Shown here: piece by piece, positions 1 to 5,792 of the stretch
Layout: every line of letters starts with the position of its first letter
How positions within the stretch are numbered: position 1 is the stretch's first letter
From: an uncultured Phycisphaerae bacterium
GTDB lineage: Bacteria; Planctomycetota; Phycisphaerae; Sedimentisphaerales; Anaerohalosphaeraceae
Assembly (NCBI GenBank): GCA_937920485.1
Contig: CALETL010000093.1
Location: forward strand, 1-10,735
Length of the DNA stretch: 10,735 bases
Direction: 5' to 3'
The notes under the pieces: model-generated
Databases searched by the model: none
What the model saw: only the letters and a program-made list of their open reading frames with translations
What the model was told of the DNA's origin: nothing
Position numbers and translations under genes: made by a program

Positions 1-2
1 AG

Positions 3-71
3 GGATTCTATGGCATCCGTAACATATATCGAAAAGAATTGAAACGACTCGATGAATGTTATAGAATGTGA
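3..71 (+). CDS. C-terminal end of an unidentified protein (cut by left edge)
   Basis: A frame open from the left edge (codons starting at base 3) runs for 22 codons to a TGA at 69-71. The visible tail is rich in Lys, Arg and Tyr and looks like a terminal amphipathic helix. It stops 25 bp before the GTG start of the aldo/keto reductase, a normal spacing for an operon, and no other reading of these bases is as gene-like. The fragment is too short to name a family, and a chance open frame is possible. Confidence 0.35.
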   Translation, partial: GFYGIRNIYRKELKRLDECYRM

Positions 72-96
72 CGAATCAACGTTGAAAGGATACGTC

Positions 97-1242
97 GTGA
101 TTTATAAAACTTACGGACAAACCGGACTCAAAGTCAGTGCCGTTGGATTTGGCGGAATGCGGTTTGATATTAAGCAGTCCAAAGAGAAGAATGCTGAGAT
201 TCTTCGGTATGCGGTTGATCAGGGCATTAATTACCTGGACACCGCTCCGATGTATTGCGAAGACCAAAGTGAGGATATTTTTGGCATTGCGATCAAGCAG
301 ATGGCGGCTCAACGTGAGGATTTTTATGTTTCCACCAAGGGGATGCCGGAGGACTTTGATACGGCTGACAAGGCGATTGGGCATGTGGATAAGTCCCTCA
401 AACTACTGAATACCGATACGATTGACTTTTACCATGTCTGGTGTGTCCGCCGGTGGAGTGAGTATGAACTTGCTATGAAACCGGGTGGTCAATACGATGG
501 ACTGCTGAAATGCAAAGAGCAGGGAAAGATCAAACACATTGTGGTTTCGACACATCTGCGCGGGCCGGAAGTGGGGGATTTAATCAGCAAGGATGAATTT
601 GAGGGTGTCTTGCTTGGCGTGAATATTCTAAACTTTCTGTATCGCTGGGAAGGCGTGCAGGCCGCACACAAGGCAGGACTCGGAGTCGTAGCCATGAATC
701 CATTGGCAGGGGGAATTATTCCGCAAAATGAACAGTCACTGGCTTTTCTTGCAGATGAAGGCGAAACACCCACGGAAGCAGCGCTGCGGTTTTGTATCAG
801 TTGTCCGCAGATCACGATTACACTAAACGGATTTACTACGAAAGAGCATGTTGACATGGCCTGTAAAATAGCCGACAAGGCCGAACCGTTTACAGACGAA
901 GATATTAAACGTATTCGGGGACATATTACGAATAATATGGATGCGCTCTGTACCGGGTGCGGCTACTGTATGGGGCGGTGCCCGGTTGATATTCCGATTT
1001 CTAACTTTATGCAGTATTACAATGAGAAGCTGCTGACGAACAAAACCGAAAGGGAAATGATCGAACACCTTGGTTTTCAACGGAAATGGCTGCTGCTTGC
1101 CGATAGTAAAGAGAAAGCAGCGGATTGTGTGCAGTGCGGCCGATGCGAGATGGCCTGTACGCAGCACCTTGACATCATTAAACGGCTTGAAAAAATTTCT
1201 GAATGGGAAAAATCGCTGGAAAACTCGAAACAGAAGGGATAG
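97..1242 (+). CDS. Aldo/keto reductase with C-terminal 2x[4Fe-4S] ferredoxin domain
   Basis: A 381-residue predicted cytoplasmic oxidoreductase of the COG1453 type: an AKR TIM barrel followed by a ferredoxin-like tail. I chose the GTG at 97 because GAAAGGA at 84-90 lies 6 nt upstream and the protein then begins with the usual strand (IYKTYGQTGLKVSAVGFGG); an in-frame ATG at 52 would add 15 residues unlike the family. The barrel shows Asp48 and Tyr53 in NYLDTAPMY and Lys81 in VSTKG, three of the AKR catalytic tetrad. At the usual His position (D-x-Y-x-x-H) there is Trp115, with His113 two residues earlier. The tail has CxxCxxCxxxCP (Cys285, 288, 291, 295) and CxxCxxCxxxC (Cys344, 347, 350, 354), enough for two [4Fe-4S] clusters. 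Family members probably couple NAD(P)H-type carbonyl or sugar chemistry to electron transfer, but the substrate is unknown. The amphi-Trp and phosphatase genes follow closely, so it is probably first or second in an operon. Confidence 0.93.
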   Translation: MIYKTYGQTGLKVSAVGFGGMRFDIKQSKEKNAEILRYAVDQGINYLDTAPMYCEDQSEDIFGIAIKQMAAQREDFYVSTKGMPEDFDTADKAIGHVDKSLKLLNTDTIDFYHVWCVRRWSEYELAMKPGGQYDGLLKCKEQGKIKHIVVSTHLRGPEVGDLISKDEFEGVLLGVNILNFLYRWEGVQAAHKAGLGVVAMNPLAGGIIPQNEQSLAFLADEGETPTEAALRFCISCPQITITLNGFTTKEHVDMACKIADKAEPFTDEDIKRIRGHITNNMDALCTGCGYCMGRCPVDIPISNFMQYYNEKLLTNKTEREMIEHLGFQRKWLLLADSKEKAADCVQCGRCEMACTQHLDIIKRLEKISEWEKSLENSKQKG

Positions 1243-1289
1243 TTAGTCGTTTAATAATAAAAAACAATTATTTAATCAGGAGAACGTTT

Positions 1290-1517
1290 ATGGCCAAGAA
1301 GAAAAAAGCACGCGACATCGAAAAAAAGTACACCATCAAACAAACTGTCCAGAAACTGCGTCGTCTGGCAGACTGTCTGGAAGAGGGCAAGCCGTTCCGT
1401 ATTCAAATTGCTAACGAACGGGTCTATATCCCTGCCAAAATCGCTTTCAATATCGAACATGAACGCGAAGGCAAAAATGAAGAAGTCGAATTTCAATTCA
1501 AGTGGGTCAATGAATGA
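1290..1517 (+). CDS. Amphi-Trp domain-containing small protein
   Basis: A 75-residue protein matching the amphi-Trp domain pattern (TIGR04354 type). It has a basic Lys-rich N-terminus, a helix with the phrase LRRLADCLEEGKPF, then strands with alternating hydrophobic residues, ending in EEVEFQFKW with the characteristic Trp at residue 72. The start is ATG 1290, with AGGAG at 1278-1282 and 7 nt spacing. The frame stays open upstream to 1203, but that would overlap the aldo/keto reductase and has no comparable ribosome site. No catalytic residues are visible and the family function is not established; a small binding or regulatory role is only a guess. It lies 47 bp after the reductase and 20 bp before the phosphatase. 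Confidence 0.85.
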   Translation: MAKKKKARDIEKKYTIKQTVQKLRRLADCLEEGKPFRIQIANERVYIPAKIAFNIEHEREGKNEEVEFQFKWVNE

Positions 1518-1537
1518 TCCATTAAAAGGGGTTTTAC

Positions 1538-2143
1538 ATGAGAAAATTTCTGGTTGTTGGGCTGTTGGGCGTTGTTGTTTTACTGGGAGTGTTTAGCATT
1601 TTCAAGAAAACATCGCCAGAAGCGACCGAAGCCGTTGCGGTTGATCCAGCGCAGTTTACGACTGCTGAAAAAATCGAATTATCCGGCTGTGGGAATTTGT
1701 ACAAAGTTTCAGATGCGTTATACAGAGGCGAACAGCCTACAGACGAGGGCTTCAAGGAACTGGAAAAGATTGGGATCAAGACGGTTGTGAACCTGCGCAG
1801 TCTTCATTCCGACCGGGATGAACTGGAAGGCACAACGCTTGCCTATGAGCATATTCGCATGGAAGCGTGGGATCCCGAGCATGATGAAGTTGAAGCTTTT
1901 CTGAAAATCGTTACAGATCCGGAGAAACAGCCGGTTTTTGTCCATTGTCTGCATGGTGCTGACCGCACAGGGACGATGGTTGCAGTGTACCGGATTGTCA
2001 TTGAGGGATGGGAAAACGAAAAGGCGATTAATGAGATGCGAAAGGGCCCTTTTGGTTTTCACAAAGTTTTTAAGGGCTTGCCTGAGTTTCTTGAAAAACT
2101 GGATGTTGAAGGATTACGTAGAGAATTCCCGACCATTCCATGA
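1538..2143 (+). CDS. Membrane-anchored tyrosine/dual-specificity phosphatase family protein
   Basis: A 201-residue cysteine-dependent phosphatase. Residues 1-22 form a hydrophobic N-terminal segment after MRK, either an uncleaved anchor or a signal peptide, so the catalytic domain (about 50-190) is predicted outside the cytoplasmic membrane. The domain opens with LYRGEQPTDEGFKELEKIGI and VVNLRS, typical of atypical DSP (Siw14/PFA-like) folds. The P-loop is HCLHGADRTG, giving nucleophile Cys137 and phosphate-binding Arg143 (CX5R). Asp112 or Asp116 in the WDPEHDE stretch is the likely general acid. The start is ATG 1538, with AAAAGGGG at 1524-1531 and 6 nt spacing. It is probably co-transcribed with the two genes upstream. 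The substrate could be phosphotyrosine, a phosphosugar or an inositol phosphate; the sequence does not decide. Confidence 0.88.
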   Translation: MRKFLVVGLLGVVVLLGVFSIFKKTSPEATEAVAVDPAQFTTAEKIELSGCGNLYKVSDALYRGEQPTDEGFKELEKIGIKTVVNLRSLHSDRDELEGTTLAYEHIRMEAWDPEHDEVEAFLKIVTDPEKQPVFVHCLHGADRTGTMVAVYRIVIEGWENEKAINEMRKGPFGFHKVFKGLPEFLEKLDVEGLRREFPTIP

Positions 2144-2236
2144 CTTTTTTTCAGTCGAAGCTAACTTTTCACGCCAATTCGGACGATAAAATAGTGATAT
2201 ATATGGGCTTAGATTGCCCAGCTTTACAGAAAAACC

Positions 2237-2266
2237 TTGACATAAGGCCGCTGTAAACGGTACGAT
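2237..2266 (+). promoter_or_regulatory. Predicted sigma70-type promoter of the lipoprotein gene
   Basis: A consensus -35 box TTGACA at 2237-2242 is followed by an 18 nt spacer and the -10-like TACGAT at 2261-2266 (4 of 6 matches). Transcription would start near 2273, about 30 nt before the GTG start at 2304. The rest of the 160 bp gap (2144-2236) is AT-rich and holds only a small 5 bp hairpin at 2204-2220. Confidence 0.7.
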
Positions 2267-2303
2267 ACTGCTCTAATGGAATCATATTTTTAGGAGTATT
2301 CAG

Positions 2304-4088
2304 GTGAAACGAAGAAATCATAAGTCTTTTATTTTGTTGTTGTTAGCGTTTTTCTGCGTGGGGGGGATGTGCCTGTATATCGCCGGCTGCAGTGATAATC
2401 CTGAAGCGAAAGCCGCTAAAGAGATGCGAAACCAAACTGCGGATGCCGTCCAAAAATCTGTTACCGAAAAAGATTATGGCAGCGCTCAGGAGAAAATGAT
2501 GGCTCTGCTGGCTAGAAATCGGTCCGTGGGTCTGACAAAAGATGCCGCACTGCTGGCCAGCGGGAACCTGGCCTTGGCAAAAGGTCAGCAAATGCAGTCG
2601 GACTTGGGGCTTCAAACGTTGCCGCTTCGAGCAGATATGGACGAACTTGAAAGAATTTTAAGGCGTTCGGGTAATCTTGTCATTGAGAAGGAAAAAATCG
2701 AGAAGCTTCTGCAATCGGGAGACGATGAAATTGCTGAACTTCAGCAACTGCTCGATGGCGATGATCAAAAGGAAGGGCTGGAAAAACAACTGGAAGTTGC
2801 TGATACGCAGATGGAGCAGTTGTTGTCCAAAAAAGACCTTATCCAGACAGGAAAAGACCAGACGCAAGCGATTTTAGATGAGTATCAAAGCAAGGCCGAC
2901 ACCCTGTTGCGACAGGCAGAGTTAGCGAAAGGGGATCAGCGTCTTAATCTTGAAAAGCAGGCCTTTGATATTTTGAAGCAGCGCAAGGATTATTACACGA
3001 AAGTCCAGTCGGCTGATAATGAGCTTGCTGTTTTAGACAGCGATATTACGCTTGTCCAGGTTCGTGTTGATGGATTGACTCAAGGCATTCAGGGTATTCA
3101 GCAGCGGATCGAATCGATTGACACATCACAAGTACGTGCTGGTCTAAAGCAGCAGGTGGCTGAAGTCGAGAAAGATATCAGTGACAAGCAGAAACAGTTG
3201 GCGGAGATTTCCCGTAAGGCCAATACCGGTTTGACTGCTTATCGTAACATGGCGGATGAGATTTGTGCTGTTTATGATGAGGCGATTTCAGAATTCAATA
3301 AGATATATTCCGGCGATGCGGATTTTACTGCAACAGCCCGTCTGGCTGACAGCACTCACTATGCGGCATTAACCTGTGCGACATTTATCAAAACCCAAAG
3401 ATATCTGGCAGAGCGGCTCAGAGTATTGATGGATGTCACGGACCCGGAATTCCTATCAATCATACAGAATGAACTGCGGATACAGCAGGATATTGACACT
3501 GATTATGCAAATAAAACCTTTGCTTATTTTGATCAGTCAATTGAGGCCTATGAAAAGGCCCTGTCGGTTATAATGGGTTTATCCAGGAATTTGAAGAGTC
3601 CGGAAGACAAATCAAAGGTTCAGGAAGCCGAATGCAGTCTGATGAAATCAGAGTTGCTTGCGATGCACAGCAAAATGCAGCTTGCCGATTTGACAGAAGC
3701 GTTTGATCTTGCAAATTCGACTGAAACAACAATAGATGAGTTGGTTCAAAAAGGTGCAGAACTGGGTGTTTGTTTCACCCAGTCAGAAGTCATACGGATT
3801 ATTGAGAACGAGGGGCTCAATTATTTCCCATCCCTTCCTTTGAATATGGAGGTCTTTTTTGACGGCAAGAAGCAGGAGTTGTCTGCTTGGGAGAATTTAC
3901 CACTTGATCAACAGGAAGCGGTTATAGATGACAGTTTGCAGGAAATTGACGAGCTTATAGCGAAATATGGTGAGGACGTTGCTTCGCAACTGGAACCATT
4001 GAAACAGGAAATGCTTGCCGCCAAAGAGCGCGGTTTTGAAGAATCGGCTCCAAGCAGCGCTCCCGATGATCCGAATTCTTATTTTTAG
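2304..4088 (+). CDS. Coiled-coil lipoprotein of unknown function
   Basis: I do not recognise this 594-residue protein. It starts at GTG 2304 behind TAGGAG (2291-2296, 7 nt spacing). A basic N-terminus, a hydrophobic core (residues 9-25) and the lipobox YIAGC predict signal peptidase II cleavage and lipidation at Cys29. Ser30 at +2 would favour the outer membrane under the E. coli rule, if that rule applies here. Residues about 105-305 are rich in Glu, Gln, Lys and Leu with heptad-like spacing, which suggests long coiled coils. Residues about 310-500 look helical and could be repeat-like, and the tail from about 570 is rich in Ser, Pro and Asp. No enzymatic motif is visible. The gene is a single unit with its own promoter and terminator. 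It may be an envelope spacer or scaffold, but that is inference from composition only. Confidence 0.87.
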   Translation: MKRRNHKSFILLLLAFFCVGGMCLYIAGCSDNPEAKAAKEMRNQTADAVQKSVTEKDYGSAQEKMMALLARNRSVGLTKDAALLASGNLALAKGQQMQSDLGLQTLPLRADMDELERILRRSGNLVIEKEKIEKLLQSGDDEIAELQQLLDGDDQKEGLEKQLEVADTQMEQLLSKKDLIQTGKDQTQAILDEYQSKADTLLRQAELAKGDQRLNLEKQAFDILKQRKDYYTKVQSADNELAVLDSDITLVQVRVDGLTQGIQGIQQRIESIDTSQVRAGLKQQVAEVEKDISDKQKQLAEISRKANTGLTAYRNMADEICAVYDEAISEFNKIYSGDADFTATARLADSTHYAALTCATFIKTQRYLAERLRVLMDVTDPEFLSIIQNELRIQQDIDTDYANKTFAYFDQSIEAYEKALSVIMGLSRNLKSPEDKSKVQEAECSLMKSELLAMHSKMQLADLTEAFDLANSTETTIDELVQKGAELGVCFTQSEVIRIIENEGLNYFPSLPLNMEVFFDGKKQELSAWENLPLDQQEAVIDDSLQEIDELIAKYGEDVASQLEPLKQEMLAAKERGFEESAPSSAPDDPNSYF

Positions 4089-4124
4089 AATACGCTGATA
4101 CTATTCAAGGTTTTCACGAATATG

Positions 4125-4158
4125 AAACACTCCGTTGTATAAAGCGGAGTGTTTTTTT
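4125..4158 (+). terminator. Rho-independent terminator of the lipoprotein gene
   Basis: A perfect 10 bp stem (AAACACTCCG at 4125-4134 paired with CGGAGTGTTT at 4145-4154) closes a 10 nt loop. A run of seven T at 4152-4158 overlaps the end of the stem. It lies 36 bp after the lipoprotein stop codon. Read on the minus strand the hairpin is followed by only a short T run, so termination of the converging GH130 gene here would be weaker. Confidence 0.88.
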
Positions 4159-4182
4159 GCGATTGGATTTATATGCTGAGGG

Positions 4183-5634
4183 TTATGTTAGCTTGCCAAG
4201 CAGTTGGTCAAGATTGACTATAGCAAAGCCGCTTGAAGCATCACTAATTCCGTAAGGAATCAGCAGATTGTTTTTGTGGATTAATCCCCCACAGGAGTAA
4301 ACGACATTGGGGACATAACCGGACCGTTCTTCCTCATTGGGGCTCAGCAATGGCTGTTCAAGTTGCCCAAGAACCCTGGAGGGATCATTTTTGTCGAGAA
4401 GTGCAGCGCCGATAGAGTATTTTCGCATGGCGCCAACACCGTGGGTCAACAACAACCAGCCGGCGTCTGTTAACAGCGGGGAGCCGCAATTACCGATTTG
4501 CACAAATTCCCAGTTGAATTTGGGCTGGATGATCTCCACTGCCTGATTCCAGAAGTCGATTTCATCTGATTTAAGCAAAAACATATTTTCACCATCAACC
4601 CGACCGATGGCGGCGAACTGACCGTCGATTTTTTGGGGGAACAGAGCCATCCCTTTATTTCGTGCATATTTTCCATGAATCGTGTGTACAACCACTTTCT
4701 CTTTCGGTATGATCTCCAGAATCTGTGGGAGAATGCTGGTTCCATTGAAAGCGGTGTATGTTCCATAATAACGGATTGAGCCATCGGGATTATCAAAACG
4801 AACCAGCCGCATATCCTCCATGCCCTGAGATTCAGTTTCACTGATTGGAAACAGCACAAGGTTTTCGATGTCATCGGACTCTTGTCTTTCAATTTCGTAT
4901 TCAGATTTTGCGAGCCACACAATCAGATCCAGTGTTCTGAGATCGATCTCGGATTGACTGGAAGTGTTTTTCGTACGTTCGATTTTATGGTGCAATTGAA
5001 AAGTGGAAAATATTTCGGGCAAATCGTCTAAGGTGGACTTTGCCTGTTCGTTCCAAATTTCCAAGTCATTCAGCTTGTCAATAAATGCTTTCTTGTCAAA
5101 ATTTCGATTTTCCTTCCGCCTCAATTGGCGCACTTCGAGACCAGCGGGGATGATCTGAACATCGCCTTTGCTGTCGATCGTGCCACGACGAAATGTGATT
5201 GAGGACAGGTGTCCTTCTCCAACGGCACGCAAGCTCATAGCAAAATGCAGAGTACCTTCTGAAAGATCGGGTTGGTCCACAGTCGGAACGATTGATGGAT
5301 TGAATAACGCTGCGGATTCAAAGGCATACTCCATTGAAAAATATGCGCCGGTTAGTAACTGAGCTTCAAAGTCATCATTGAAAGGCAGAGATGCCTGTTG
5401 AATTGCTTGTTTATAGTGGTCAATAAGAATCTCCGCTAATCCCGGATTGCCTGACGTAAACTGTTGGAGCACTTCATTGGTTAGTTCGGAGATCTGCTTC
5501 GGAGTCAAGCTGTCAACTCGCTTGATAATCTTTTGGGCGCGTTCCGGGCCCGGCCAGAAAAAACGTGTAATCGTTCTGCGAGGATCCGGATCAAGCCGGA
5601 TTGACAATCTTCGTACAGGTATTTTTTCTGCCAT
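4183..5634 (-). CDS. Glycoside hydrolase family 130-like protein (mannoside phosphorylase/glycosidase)
   Basis: A 483-residue protein with the five-bladed beta-propeller signatures of GH130, a family that cleaves beta-mannosides, often by phosphorolysis. Seen in order are NPSIVP (residues 112-117), GMEDMRLV (271-278), YYGTYTAFNG (289-298), NKGMALFPQKIDG (326-338), GSPLL..LLTHGVG (384-401), ALLD..DPSRVLG (411-423) and YVPNVVYSCG (440-449). Asp274 aligns with the family's catalytic Asp (usual motif G-x-E-D-P-R, here with Met for Pro). Lys328 and His398 sit where phosphate-binding residues occur in phosphorylases, but the assignment is not certain, so phosphorylase versus hydrolase stays open. 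An extension of about 100 residues precedes the propeller, and residues 160-260 look like an insert; shorter GH130 enzymes have about 330-400 residues. No signal peptide is seen, so it is probably cytoplasmic. The start ATG is preceded by GAAAGGA (5641-5647) with 6 nt spacing. Confidence 0.87.
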   Translation of the reverse strand: MAEKIPVRRLSIRLDPDPRRTITRFFWPGPERAQKIIKRVDSLTPKQISELTNEVLQQFTSGNPGLAEILIDHYKQAIQQASLPFNDDFEAQLLTGAYFSMEYAFESAALFNPSIVPTVDQPDLSEGTLHFAMSLRAVGEGHLSSITFRRGTIDSKGDVQIIPAGLEVRQLRRKENRNFDKKAFIDKLNDLEIWNEQAKSTLDDLPEIFSTFQLHHKIERTKNTSSQSEIDLRTLDLIVWLAKSEYEIERQESDDIENLVLFPISETESQGMEDMRLVRFDNPDGSIRYYGTYTAFNGTSILPQILEIIPKEKVVVHTIHGKYARNKGMALFPQKIDGQFAAIGRVDGENMFLLKSDEIDFWNQAVEIIQPKFNWEFVQIGNCGSPLLTDAGWLLLTHGVGAMRKYSIGAALLDKNDPSRVLGQLEQPLLSPNEEERSGYVPNVVYSCGGLIHKNNLLIPYGISDASSGFAIVNLDQLLGKLT

Positions 5635-5666
5635 AAAACGTCCTTTCCATCTATGTTAGTAACCAT

Positions 5667-5695
5667 ATCCTATCAGGAAAACAGGGTGATAACAA
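5667..5695 (-). promoter_or_regulatory. Candidate promoter for the GH130 gene
   Basis: On the minus strand, TTGTTA (5690-5695) and TAGGAT (5667-5672) are separated by exactly 17 nt, each matching 4 of 6 sigma70 consensus bases. Transcription would begin near 5660, leaving a leader of roughly 25 nt that contains the strong ribosome site. The call rests on spacing and position alone. Confidence 0.45.
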
Positions 5696-5716
5696 GAGAA
5701 ATTTAATCCGGCCAAG

Positions 5717-5745
5717 TTGGCTTTTTCTTGCTTGAAATCTAATAT
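5717..5745 (+). promoter_or_regulatory. Candidate promoter for the FAD/Fe-S oxidoreductase gene
   Basis: TTGGCT (5717-5722) and TAATAT (5740-5745) are 17 nt apart on the plus strand, with 3 of 6 and 4 of 6 consensus matches. The start would be near 5752, about 40 nt before the preferred ATG. A perfect 11 bp palindrome GCCAAGTTGGC (5711-5721) overlaps the -35 element and could be a small operator. The promoter is weak on sequence alone. Confidence 0.4.
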
Positions 5746-5792
5746 TCCGGTACAGTAAAAAAACTTAATCTCTGGTGTTCATGGAAAAAACA

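Noticed and set aside
1203-1289. Upstream extension of the amphi-Trp gene
   Set aside because: The frame is open but overlaps the end of the reductase gene, and the added residues do not resemble the family. AGGAG lies 7 nt before ATG 1290, which fits far better.
2204-2220. Small hairpin after the phosphatase gene as a terminator
   Set aside because: The stem is only 5 bp (TGGGC/GCCCA) and is not followed by a T run.
2251-2266. LacI-family-like half operator (TGTAAACGG) in the lipoprotein promoter
   Set aside because: Only one half-site is visible and the other half does not match, so chance is the simpler explanation.
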